Assembly (NCBI RefSeq): GCF_015163075.1
Contig: NZ_JADDXU010000018.1
Location: 124,001 to 188,000, forward strand
Direction: 5' to 3'
Source of the DNA: Streptomyces justiciae
GTDB lineage: Bacteria > Actinomycetota > Actinomycetes > Streptomycetales > Streptomycetaceae
Length of the DNA: 64,000 nt
The translations under genes and the position numbers were made by a program. Numbering within the stretch: position 1 is the stretch's first letter; every line of letters begins with the position of its first letter. Below, piece by piece: positions 51,901-58,833 of the stretch. The notes beneath the pieces were generated by a model that searched no databases, was not told the DNA's origin, and was given only the letters and a program-made list of their open reading frames with translations.

Positions 51901-52764
51901 GCACGCCTCACCACCGAAGATCAGCAGCCGCACGTCGTTGAGGGTCTCCGGCTCCCAGAGCGCGGCGAGCGTCGGCACCGTGGAGACCACGGTGATCTCC
52001 TGCTCGACCAGCCAGGGCCCGAGGTCGGCCCCGCTCCTGACCTGCGAGCGCGGCACCGGCACCAGACAGGCCCCGTACCGCCAGGCCAGCCACATCTCCT
52101 CGCAGGACGCGTCGAAGGCGACCGACAGGCCCGCCATGACCCTGTCACCCGGACCGATGGGCTCGTCGGTCAGGAACAGCGCGGCCTCGGCGTCCACGAA
52201 CGCGGCGGCACTGCGGTGACTGACGGCGACACCCTTGGGCTTGCCGGTCGACCCGGAGGTGAAGATGATCCACGCGTCGTGCTCGACCCCGGGCCGCGCG
52301 GCGGGCACCTCACCGCGCCCGGTGACGGTCAGCTCGTGCCCGGCCCCGACGACGGCCCGTACCTCCGCCTCCCCGAACACCAACCCGGCCCGCTCGTCCG
52401 GGTCCTCGGCGTCCACCGGCACATAGGCGGCACCGGCGGCGAGTACGGCGAGAATCGCGACGTAGAGATCATTGGTCCCGGACGGAACCCGCACCCCCAC
52501 CCGGTCCCCGAGCCCGACCCCGGCCTCCGCGAGCCGCCGCCGCAGCCGCTCCACCTCGACGGCCAGGGCGCGGTAGGTGAGGCACGTCGCGCCGTCGTCC
52601 AGGGCGGGCTCGTCGGCGTAGGAGCGCACGCACGCGTCGAAGATGTCGACGAGCGTGCGCGGAGAGGCCGCGGGGCCCCCGGAGAAACGGGCCGTGTCCC
52701 CGAACCGCTCGCGGATCTCCTCATCGAGCAGGCCGAGAGCACTGCTCTCGTGAATGGCTGCCAT
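48913..52764 (-). CDS. Pls/PosA-type membrane NRPS (poly-amino-acid synthetase-like)
   Basis: A 1283-residue single-module NRPS. Adenylation domain ~1-515 (FTSGSTGKPKG, NTYGPTEATVV, YRSGDLV, RTSGKVDRNALP). Carrier domain with phosphopantetheine Ser549 in AIGGGSLAAAQL. Then alternating membrane helix pairs and three C-terminal hexapeptide/acyltransferase-like blocks (about 700-810, 925-1080, 1145-1283). This matches epsilon-poly-L-lysine synthetase (Pls), whose terminal domains join monomers iteratively. There is no classic condensation or thioesterase domain. Reading the specificity residues by eye gives DAESIGTVVK, close to known lysine codes. The start follows GAGGACCG. A peptidase gene is coupled downstream. 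Confidence 0.9.
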   Translation of the reverse strand: MAAIHESSALGLLDEEIRERFGDTARFSGGPAASPRTLVDIFDACVRSYADEPALDDGATCLTYRALAVEVERLRRRLAEAGVGLGDRVGVRVPSGTNDLYVAILAVLAAGAAYVPVDAEDPDERAGLVFGEAEVRAVVGAGHELTVTGRGEVPAARPGVEHDAWIIFTSGSTGKPKGVAVSHRSAAAFVDAEAALFLTDEPIGPGDRVMAGLSVAFDASCEEMWLAWRYGACLVPVPRSQVRSGADLGPWLVEQEITVVSTVPTLAALWEPETLNDVRLLIFGGEACPPELAQRLVTEGREVWNTYGPTEATVVACAALMTGEEPIRIGLPLRGWELAVVDEAGEPVPMGASGQLVIGGVGLARYLDAEKDAEKYAPLESLGWERAYRSGDLVKAEPEGLVFLGRADEQIKLGGRRIELGEVDAALQALPGVAGAAAAVRTARSGNQLLVGYVVTQDGWDPATAVEKLRAELPAALVPLLAPVDELPTRTSGKVDRNALPWPLENLETSGPAEQLYGTEAWLAEQWAEVLGIPVSSASDDFFAIGGGSLAAAQLTTRLRTRYPSAAVLDIYQQPVLRKLARRLEKSAQDDGGTRFVAPVPVRAKVLQLLLLVPLFTLLGLRWTVVLAALGNVLPYAWLPTAPWWLVGAGALVLFSPPGRLAIAAGGARLLLRGVRPGRYARGGSVHLRLWTAERLAEFSGATGLTGAWLERYARALGAKVGPDVDLHSLPPVTGMLKLGRGAAVESEVDLSGWWLDGDRLEIGQVKVGAHAVVGTRSMLFPGARVGKRAEVAPGSAVTGQIPTGQRWAGAPAVKLGKAKRNWPKERPRRGTYWRVMYGVSGFGLSALPVLAGAAAFLVGRVFFTPDAPLTGAALALVPATLAFGAAYALLILVGVRLLSLGLREGTHPTHSRVGWQAWTVTQLMDRSRETLFPLYAGLVTPVWLRLLGMRIGRGAEVSTVLALPSLTTVGEGAFLADDTLTAPYELGGGWMRIGRAEIGRRAFLGNSGMTAPGRSVPDGGLVGVLSATPKKAKKGSSYLGLPPVKLPRRAADGDQSRTYDPPARLLWARGLVELCRIVPVFCSAAIGVLTVAALCALGVWAWALSGLMLLAAGVAAALLSIVAKWLLVGRHRSGEHPLWSSFVWRNELADTFVEVVAVPWLAGSVPGTPLMTAWLRGLGARVGKGVWVESYWLPETDLVTLEDAATVNRGCVLQTHLFHDRILRTDTVVLREGATLGPGGIVLPGSMIGARTTLGPASLVMAAESVPDDTRWLGNPIEAWRP

Positions 52765-52907
52765 CGGTCCTCGCGTCTCGATCCCGGAAGCCTCCGGGGC
52801 GCTGGCGGGCCCGCAGGTCTGCCTGGGGTTGTCCGGGTCCAGCTCCGTAACAAGCCGGAAATTTTAGTACGACGCTAGGTCCGGGCCCCTGGGACGGCCA
52901 CTGGAGA

Positions 52908-52937
52908 GGCCCGTCCGGGTGGGTACCCGAACGGGCC
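52908..52937 (-). terminator. Terminator-like hairpin after the pectate lyase gene
   Basis: A 13-bp stem with one mismatch: GGCCCGTCCGGGT (52908-52920) with ACCCGAACGGGCC (52925-52937), 4-nt loop. It separates the pectate lyase transcript from the synthetase promoter. Confidence 0.5.
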
Positions 52938-53040
52938 GCACACCGCCTGACCTGCGACTCCTGGCAGCGGACGAGACATGCCCCACATCGGCCGCACATC
53001 ACCCAAGAGCTCCGAGAACAGGCGGAGTTGGTGCAATTGT

Positions 53041-54603
53041 TTACTGGGCGTACGTCTCGAATTCAGCGATCTGTGGGGTGCCGTTGGCGCTGGTGATCGA
53101 GAAGGTGAGCTTCTTCAGCGAGGTCGAGGCGAACGAGATGGTCCCCGCGCCGCTACCGGAGGCCAGAACGGCGCCCGTGTCACCGTTGAGGACCTGCCAG
53201 GAGCCGATGCGGCCCGCAGCGGCCGACGTCTCCTTGATGACGGCCTTCGAGACGGTGGTGGCCGAGCCCCACTTGATGGAGACGCTGCCGGTCGAACCGC
53301 TCGGTGACCAGTAGGTGCTCGTGTCACCGTCACGGACGTTGCCGTAGCTGGTGCCGTCGGCCTTGCTGGAGCCGTCGGAGCCGGCGCCGATGCTGAGGTT
53401 GGTCCCGGTGGGAGCGGTGGGAGTGGCGGTGGCCGTCGGTGTCGCCGTGGCCGTCGGCGTCGCGGTCGCCGTGGGTGTCGTCGCCGTGCAGCTGCCGTCC
53501 GACACCGCCAGCCCCGTCCCCGCGCCGGCCGTCTTGGCCACGATCGCCGGGACGCAGGACGCCTGGTCCAGCGTGTAGGCGTACGGGATGCTCACTGAGG
53601 TGTTGGACACCGGGTTCGGGCCCGCCGGGTTGTTCTCGTCCCCGGGGGCGGACCAGGTCACGTTGTCGAAGACGTTGCCGCTGACCTGCCAGTACCCGGC
53701 CAGGTCCGTGTAGAAGGTGCCGAGGACGTCCTTGGAGTCCTCGAAGTAGTTGTTGTCCACCTTCGCCTTCGCGCCGGCCCGGGAGTTGATGCCGGACTCG
53801 TTCAGGCTCACGTAGTGGTTGTTGTACATGTGCGCGATGCCGCCGCGCAGCAGGGGCGCACGGGAGTCGATGTTCTCGTACAGGTTGTGGTGGAACGTGA
53901 CATAGCTGCTGGAGAGATCGCTGTCGCTGGAGTTGATGAGCCCGCCGCGGCCCGAGTTGCGCAGCGTGCTGTACGACAGCGTGACGTACCGGGTGTTGGC
54001 CTTCAGGTCGAACAGGCCGTCGTAGCCCTCCGATTCGCCGCCGGAGGCGAGGAGCGAGACGTGGTCGACCCAGACGTTGTGGACGTCGCTCTCCATGCCG
54101 ATGGCGTCCCCGCCGTTGGAGGTGGGCGAGCCCGACTTCTTGACGTTCCGGACCGTCACGTTCTGGATGATGATGTTGCTGGACTCCCGGACGTGGATGC
54201 CCAGTTGGTCGAAGACGGCCCCGCTGCCCACGCCGACGAGCGTGACGTTGCTGATCTGCTTCAGCTCGATCACCCCGTCCGCGGTGTTGCAACTGGCGCC
54301 GGACACCTTGCTGGTGTTGGCGTGGTTGATGGTGCCCTCGACCTGGATGGTGATCGGGGTGCTGCTGCTGGCCCGGCCGCACAGGGCCTGGTGGATCTGG
54401 GTGCCGGTGGTGGCCTTGACGGTGGTCCCGCCCGCGCCGCCGGTGGTCCCGCCGTTCTGTGTCGCGTAGCCGGTGGCGCCCGGGGTGGCCGCGGAGGCCT
54501 CCGGCATCACCAAGGCCGTGCCGGCCGCGGCCACCAGGCCGAGCCCGGCCATCGCGGCGTACAGCTTGGGGGAACGTGCACGTGCTCGTCTCATCCGCTT
54601 CAT
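53041..54603 (-). CDS. Secreted pectate lyase (PL1) with C-terminal F5/8-type domain
   Basis: A 520-residue exported enzyme. Signal peptide (AAMAGLGLVAAAGTALVMPEASA), a parallel beta-helix catalytic domain of PL1 type (about 40-370) with NVWVDHVSL, and FHHNLYENIDSRAPLLRGG carrying the catalytic-Arg region. A Thr/Pro/Ala linker (PTATAT repeats, near 375-400) leads to a C-terminal galactose-binding-like domain (NVRDGDTSTYWSPSG, QVLNGDTGAVL) that should bind polysaccharide. It cleaves pectate by beta-elimination. The start is ATG 54603 or 54594. The linker DNA is a short tandem repeat (53407-53480). Confidence 0.9.
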   Translation of the reverse strand: MKRMRRARARSPKLYAAMAGLGLVAAAGTALVMPEASAATPGATGYATQNGGTTGGAGGTTVKATTGTQIHQALCGRASSSTPITIQVEGTINHANTSKVSGASCNTADGVIELKQISNVTLVGVGSGAVFDQLGIHVRESSNIIIQNVTVRNVKKSGSPTSNGGDAIGMESDVHNVWVDHVSLLASGGESEGYDGLFDLKANTRYVTLSYSTLRNSGRGGLINSSDSDLSSSYVTFHHNLYENIDSRAPLLRGGIAHMYNNHYVSLNESGINSRAGAKAKVDNNYFEDSKDVLGTFYTDLAGYWQVSGNVFDNVTWSAPGDENNPAGPNPVSNTSVSIPYAYTLDQASCVPAIVAKTAGAGTGLAVSDGSCTATTPTATATPTATATPTATATPTAPTGTNLSIGAGSDGSSKADGTSYGNVRDGDTSTYWSPSGSTGSVSIKWGSATTVSKAVIKETSAAAGRIGSWQVLNGDTGAVLASGSGAGTISFASTSLKKLTFSITSANGTPQIAEFETYAQ

Positions 54604-54725
54604 CCCTGTTCGTCCCTGAAGGGGGGTGCTGGATGGTGCTGTGTGTCAGGGAGTGGTCACCGCGGACGGCGCGGAGGTTGCCGACCTGGCGGCGGAGATT
54701 TCACGAATGTGCTGGGAAAAGCAGA

Positions 54726-54748
54726 AAACCCCTGATCAACAGGGGTTT
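54726..54748 (-). terminator. Rho-independent terminator of the tRNA-Leu gene
   Basis: AAACCCCTG (54726-54734) pairs with CAGGGGTTT (54740-54748), 5-nt loop, followed on the minus strand by a T-rich tract. It starts 5 nt after the encoded CCA. Confidence 0.85.
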
Positions 54749-54752
54749 CAGC

Positions 54753-54840
54753 TGGTGTCCGAGGGGGGACTTGAACCCCCACGCCCGATAAAGGGCACTA
54801 GCACCTCAAGCTAGCGCGTCTGCCATTCCGCCACCCGGAC
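54753..54840 (-). tRNA. tRNA-Leu (anticodon GAG)
   Basis: An 88-nt cloverleaf read on the minus strand: acceptor GTCCGGG/CTCGGAC, anticodon stem CTAGC/GCTAG with loop TTGAGGT (anticodon GAG, reads CUC/CUU), a long variable arm (GCCC/GGGC stem) typical of class II leucine tRNAs, and T-arm GGGGGTTCAAGTCCCCC. The discriminator A and the CCA end are encoded. A terminator follows immediately. Confidence 0.95.
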
Positions 54841-55026
54841 AAGGTGTCTGTCGTGCGGGGTTTCCCTCGCGGCGACAGAGGAAACATTACCAGGCTTTCG
54901 AAGTGCTCCGATCACCCCCTCGCTCCCACGTGAACGGCGTGTGACGGACCGGGTCCGGTCTTGGGCGCGGCCCGTCGGAGAGAGAGGATGAGGGGACCAC
55001 CAGCAGGTACAGCGGGAGGAAGCAGC

Positions 55027-56352
55027 GTGAGCGGGACGGACACGACCAGGCACGTCACCGGCGAGGACGAGGTCGTGGACCTCTGCCGCGAGCTGATCCA
55101 GATCGACACCAGCAATTACGGCGACCACTCGGGGCCGGGGGAGCGCAAGGCGGCCGAGTACGTCGCCGAGAAGCTCGCCGAGGTGGGCCTCGACCCGCAG
55201 ATCTTCGAATCCCACCAGGGGCGCGCCTCCACGGTCGCCCGCATCGAGGGCGAGGACCCCTCCAAGCCCGCGCTGCTCATCCACGGCCACACCGACGTCG
55301 TCCCGGCCAACGCGGCGGACTGGACCCACCACCCCTTCTCCGGCGAGGTCGCCGACGGGTGCGTGTGGGGCCGTGGTGCGGTCGACATGAAGGACATGGA
55401 CGCGATGACCCTCGCGGTCGTCCGCGACCGGCTGCGCAGCGGCCGCAAGCCCCCGCGCGACATCGTCCTCGCCTTCCTCGCCGACGAGGAGGCCGGCGGC
55501 ACGTACGGCGCCCGGTACCTCGTCGACAAGCACCCCGACCTCTTCGAGGGCGTCACCGAGGCGATCGGCGAGGTCGGCGGGTTCTCCTTCACCGTCAACG
55601 AGAACCTGCGGCTGTACCTGGTGGAGACCGCCCAGAAGGGCATGCACTGGATGCGGCTCACCGTGGACGGCACCGCAGGCCACGGCTCGATGACCAACAC
55701 CGACAACGCCATCACCGAGCTGTGCGAGGCCGTCGGCCGGCTCGGGCGGCACAAGTGGCCGGTGCGGGTCACCAAGACCGTGCGGTCCTTCCTCGACGAG
55801 CTCTCCGACGCCCTCGGCACCGAGCTCGACCCCGAGAACATGGACGAGACCCTCGCCAAGCTCGGCGGCATCGCCAAGATGGTCGGCGCGACGCTCCAGA
55901 ACTCGGCGGCGCCCACCATGCTCGGCGCCGGCTACAAGGTCAACGTCATCCCCGGCCAGGCCACCGCCCACGTCGACGGCCGCTTCCTGCCCGGCTACGA
56001 GGAGGAGTTCCTCGCCGACCTCGACCGCATCCTCGGACCGCGCGTGCGCCGCGAGGACGTGCACGGCGACAAGGCGCTGGAGACCGACTTCGACGGCCGG
56101 CTCGTCGACGCCATGCAGACCGCGCTGAGCGCCGAGGACCCGATCGCGAAGGCCGTGCCCTACATGCTCTCGGGCGGCACCGACGCCAAGTCCTTCGACG
56201 ACCTCGGCATCCGCTGCTTCGGCTTCGCGCCGCTCCAGCTGCCGCCGGAGCTCGACTTCGCGGGCATGTTCCACGGCATCGACGAGAGGGTGCCCGTGGA
56301 GGGGCTGAAGTTCGGCGTGCGCGTGCTGGACCGGTTCATCGACGCGTCCTGA
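55027..56352 (+). CDS. M20-family metallopeptidase (ArgE/DapE/CPG2 group)
   Basis: A 441-residue zinc-dependent peptidase/deacylase. Metal-site motifs: LIHGHTDVVPA (about 80), WGRGAVDMKD (about 113) and FLADEEAGG (catalytic Glu, about 147). Dimerisation domain at about 200-330. C-terminal metal His in MFHGIDERVPVEGL. It hydrolyses an amide or peptide bond of an N-acyl amino acid or dipeptide; the exact substrate is unclear. GTG 55027 has GGAGGAAG upstream. No signal peptide. Confidence 0.9.
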   Translation: MSGTDTTRHVTGEDEVVDLCRELIQIDTSNYGDHSGPGERKAAEYVAEKLAEVGLDPQIFESHQGRASTVARIEGEDPSKPALLIHGHTDVVPANAADWTHHPFSGEVADGCVWGRGAVDMKDMDAMTLAVVRDRLRSGRKPPRDIVLAFLADEEAGGTYGARYLVDKHPDLFEGVTEAIGEVGGFSFTVNENLRLYLVETAQKGMHWMRLTVDGTAGHGSMTNTDNAITELCEAVGRLGRHKWPVRVTKTVRSFLDELSDALGTELDPENMDETLAKLGGIAKMVGATLQNSAAPTMLGAGYKVNVIPGQATAHVDGRFLPGYEEEFLADLDRILGPRVRREDVHGDKALETDFDGRLVDAMQTALSAEDPIAKAVPYMLSGGTDAKSFDDLGIRCFGFAPLQLPPELDFAGMFHGIDERVPVEGLKFGVRVLDRFIDAS

Positions 56353-56462
56353 GACGCCTCCTGAAGTTGACGTTGCTTATCGGGCGCACGTACGACCACG
56401 ACTGAGAAGGGTGAATGCGCTCATAAGCTCGTAGCTCCATTACTCCCTCCTCGTTACAGGTG

Positions 56463-56488
56463 ATGCGATCCGCTACTTGGGATCGCAT
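56463..56488 (+). promoter_or_regulatory. Hairpin in the chpH leader
   Basis: ATGCGATCC (56463-56471) pairs perfectly with GGATCGCAT (56480-56488) across an 8-nt loop. It ends 10 nt before the GGAGG ribosome-binding site, suggesting an mRNA-level role, or a dyad for a developmental regulator. Confidence 0.45.
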
Positions 56489-56506
56489 TGCCAACAAGGA
56501 GGAATA

Positions 56507-56740
56507 ATGATCAAGAAGGTCGTCGCCGCCGCGGCTGCCACTGGTGGCCTGGTTCTCGCGGGCGCGGGCCTCGCTGCTGCCGACTCGGGTGCTCAGGGTG
56601 CCGCGGTGCACTCCCCGGGCGTCCTGTCCGGCAACGTCGTCCAGGTGCCGGTTCACATCCCCGTGAACGTCTGCGGCAACACGGTCTCCGTGATCGGCTT
56701 GCTGAACCCCGCCTTCGGCAACACCTGCATCAACAAGTGA
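56507..56740 (+). CDS. chpH: Short chaplin, ChpH-like
   Basis: A 77-residue secreted chaplin. The signal peptide ends near residue 25 (GAGLAAADSG). The mature ~52 residues form one chaplin domain with two Cys (VNVCGNTVSVIGLLNPAFGNTC), which makes an intramolecular disulfide and assembles into amyloid-like fibrils that lower surface tension for aerial hyphae. ATG 56507 follows GGAGGAAT. A leader hairpin precedes it and a strong terminator follows, before the long chaplin gene. Confidence 0.95.
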   Translation: MIKKVVAAAAATGGLVLAGAGLAAADSGAQGAAVHSPGVLSGNVVQVPVHIPVNVCGNTVSVIGLLNPAFGNTCINK

Positions 56741-56772
56741 CGTTGTGCCTCGCCCCATGAGGGGCTGAGCCC

Positions 56773-56811
56773 GTCGGCCTCGGAGCGCGCGCCATGCGCT
56801 CCGGGGCCGAC
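56773..56811 (+). terminator. Terminator between chpH and chpC
   Basis: A 16-bp stem (56773-56788 with 56796-56811) with one T-G wobble, 7-nt loop, followed by CGGTCTTTT. This should end chpH transcripts and make the abundances of the two chaplins differ. Confidence 0.8.
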
Positions 56812-56866
56812 CGGTCTTTTCACGAGGATCGCAGGTCGGAATCGACAAGGCAGGGGGAATTCAGGA

Positions 56867-57694
56867 ATGCGACAGGTAACCCGCAAAGGCCTGATGACGG
56901 TGGCGGCCGCGACCGGCGTGCTCGCCGCGGCGGGCGGCGCCGCGCACGCCGACTCGGGGGCGGCCGGTTCCGCGTCGAACTCACCCGGCGTGCTGTCGGG
57001 CAACACGGTGCAGGCGCCGGTGCACGCGCCGGTGAACGTGTGCGGCAACACGGTCGACGTCGTCGGGGTGCTCAACCCGGCGGCCGGCAACAAGTGCGCC
57101 AACCAGGGGGGATCGTCCGGCTCCGGCGGGTACGGCGACTCCGGCGGACACGGGGGTTCCGGTGGCGGTTCGTCGTCCGGCGGGCACGCCTCGGACTCGC
57201 CGGGCGTCGGCTCGGGCAACCACGTCGAGGCGCCGGTCGACGTCCCGGTCAACGTCTGCGGCAACAGCGTCGACATCATCGGCGTCGGCAACTCCACGAC
57301 GGGCAACGACTGCGGGAACGGCGGCGACGGCTCGGGCGGCGGCCACCCGGGCACTCCTCCGGGCGGTGGCGGTCACCAGACGCCGCCTCCCGGCGGCCCG
57401 GACCAGCCGGGCAACCCTGGTACGCCCGGCAACCCTGGCACGCCCGGTACTCCGGGCAACCCCGGAAACCCGGTCGAGCCGGGTCAGCCCGGGACCCCGG
57501 GCACCCCGCCCGCGTCGGGCGGTGGGACGCCGGGCGGCAACCACCCGGGGACCCAGACGGTCACCCAGCCCCACGGTGACGCCCAGCTCGCCCACACGGG
57601 CAGCGACCTGCCGCTGGGCCTGACCCTCCCGGTCGGGGCGGGCGCGCTGCTGGCGGGCGCGGTGCTCTACCGCAAGGCCCGTGCCGCGGCGTAG
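56867..57694 (+). CDS. chpC: Long chaplin, ChpC-like, sortase-anchored
   Basis: A 275-residue cell-wall-anchored chaplin. Signal peptide (to about residue 28), two chaplin domains (about 36-80 with VCGNTVDVVGVLNPAAGNKC, and about 108-155 with VCGNSVDIIGVGNSTTGNDC), a Gly/Pro-rich linker, the sorting signal LAHTG at 241-245, a membrane helix and a basic tail RKARAAA. LAxTG motifs are handled by class E sortases in Streptomyces; those genes are not in this window. It should anchor short chaplins to the hyphal wall. Confidence 0.95.
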   Translation: MRQVTRKGLMTVAAATGVLAAAGGAAHADSGAAGSASNSPGVLSGNTVQAPVHAPVNVCGNTVDVVGVLNPAAGNKCANQGGSSGSGGYGDSGGHGGSGGGSSSGGHASDSPGVGSGNHVEAPVDVPVNVCGNSVDIIGVGNSTTGNDCGNGGDGSGGGHPGTPPGGGGHQTPPPGGPDQPGNPGTPGNPGTPGTPGNPGNPVEPGQPGTPGTPPASGGGTPGGNHPGTQTVTQPHGDAQLAHTGSDLPLGLTLPVGAGALLAGAVLYRKARAAA

Positions 57695-57707
57695 CGGAGC
57701 GGACACG

Positions 57708-57747
57708 GAACGGAGCGGGCCCCGCAACTGCGGGGCCCGCTCCGTTC
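57708..57747. terminator. Bidirectional terminator after chpC
   Basis: A perfect 18-bp stem (57708-57725 with 57730-57747) with a 4-nt loop, between the convergent chpC and DUF5703 genes. Confidence 0.8.
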
Positions 57748-57760
57748 TCCCGGCCTCACC

Positions 57761-57949
57761 TCACCAAGTGGCCCGCACCTGGCGGATGATCCTGCGGCGC
57801 AGCCGCACCTTGCGGCTTCCGTCACGCAGCAGGCTCAGGCGGTCCAACTCCCAGTGTCCGTACTCGGCATGGTCCGTCAGCAGACGTGTGGTGTCCTTGC
57901 GGGAGACCCCGCGCGGTACGTACACGTCGACAAATTCGTATTCCGGCAT
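57761..57949 (-). CDS. DUF5703 small protein
   Basis: A 62-residue basic protein (YEFVDVYVPRGVSRKDTTRLL, then HWELDRLSLLRDG, RKVRLRRRIIRQ) of the DUF5703 type, conserved in actinomycetes with no known function. No membrane segment. The gene is divergent from the acidic protein at 57997 across 47 bp. Confidence 0.8.
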   Translation of the reverse strand: MPEYEFVDVYVPRGVSRKDTTRLLTDHAEYGHWELDRLSLLRDGSRKVRLRRRIIRQVRATW

Positions 57950-57996
57950 CGCATCTATTGTGCGGGCTGGGGCCCGGTACGGATAGCGTCTGCACT

Positions 57997-58686
57997 ATGT
58001 CTGATGCTGTGCAGCCCACCGCTGCCGAGGTACGTGCCGCCGCCGACGCGGTCAAGACCGCGCTCGACCGCCACCTGGCCGCGGTCGAACGCCGGTCGGG
58101 GGAGGACGACGAGGCCGTCTACGAGGCGTTCAACGAACTCGCCGCGGCCGCCGAGGCGTACGACGAGCTGCTCTACGACCGCTACGACGAGGTCACACCC
58201 TTCGAGATCCCCGGCGCGGAGGAACTGCCGCCGTACGCGGGTCCAGAGGAACCGAACGCGCTGAGCGTGCTGATCCGCCGCGACTACGCGGTCGCGGAGC
58301 CGCAGCGGCTGCTGGCACAGGCCCAGCGGATCGAGGCGGCGGACCCCGACGGGGAGGCCTCCGGCGCGGCGGGCTCCGGCACGGTGCACGGGGCGCTGGG
58401 GTTGCTGTTCGGTGAGTACGAACCGGACGAGATCGCCTCCCGGCACAAGGAGTTCGGCCTGGAGGAGGGCGACTCCACGCTGTGGGTGACCGCGGCGGAG
58501 GAGCCGGCCGAGCCGGGTGAGTGGCTGGAGGCGCCGTTCGACGGGGTCGATCCGCAGCAGGTGGTGTGCCGGTTCGATGTGAGCGCGGTCTTCGACGACG
58601 AGATCGACGACGGTGCGGATGACGACGAGCTGGATGAGCTCGACGCGGATCTGGATGAGGACGAGGATCTGGAGGCCCACCGCTAG
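57997..58686 (+). CDS. Uncharacterised acidic protein, probably leaderless
   Basis: A 229-residue soluble protein. The N-terminal helical part (AEVRAAADAVKTALDRHLAAVERR) resembles a small helical bundle; the C-terminus is extremely acidic (DDEIDDGADDDELDELDADL). I do not recognise a family. TAGCGT at 57984-57989 sits exactly 7 nt before the ATG and there is no ribosome-binding site, which is the pattern of a leaderless Streptomyces mRNA. A strong terminator follows. Confidence 0.7.
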   Translation: MSDAVQPTAAEVRAAADAVKTALDRHLAAVERRSGEDDEAVYEAFNELAAAAEAYDELLYDRYDEVTPFEIPGAEELPPYAGPEEPNALSVLIRRDYAVAEPQRLLAQAQRIEAADPDGEASGAAGSGTVHGALGLLFGEYEPDEIASRHKEFGLEEGDSTLWVTAAEEPAEPGEWLEAPFDGVDPQQVVCRFDVSAVFDDEIDDGADDDELDELDADLDEDEDLEAHR

Positions 58687-58700
58687 CGCTGGGCTTGAGC

Positions 58701-58745
58701 GGCGGTGGTCACGGAGGTGGGTTTCCGTGACCACCGCCGGTTTTT
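58701..58745 (+). terminator. Rho-independent terminator
   Basis: A perfect 15-bp stem (58701-58715 with 58724-58738), 8-nt loop, then GGTTTTT. It ends the acidic-protein gene and could also act on the convergent RecD2-like gene. Confidence 0.85.
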
Positions 58746-58795
58746 GCACGGGTTCGCCGTGGGGGCGGCGATGTGTGCGTGACTGCGGGACGGTG

Positions 58796-58830
58796 GGGGC
58801 TGGTCGCGCAGTTCCCCGCGCCCCTTAGGT
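58796..58830 (+). repeat. Dispersed intergenic repeat, short form (copy B)
   Basis: GGCTGGTCGCGCAGTTCCCC then GCGCCCCT, identical in the core to copy A at 14287-14314. It lies between convergent genes, 4 bp before the RecD2-like stop. Confidence 0.7.
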
Positions 58831-58833
58831 GCG

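Noticed and set aside
48913..53040. A full antibiotic NRPS cluster
   Set aside because: There is only one module, no classic condensation or thioesterase domain, no MbtH, tailoring or export genes. It is a stand-alone Pls-type synthetase with a peptidase.
53407..53480. Short tandem repeat that looks like a repeat array
   Set aside because: It encodes the Thr/Pro/Ala linker of the pectate lyase. No spacers, so it is not a CRISPR.
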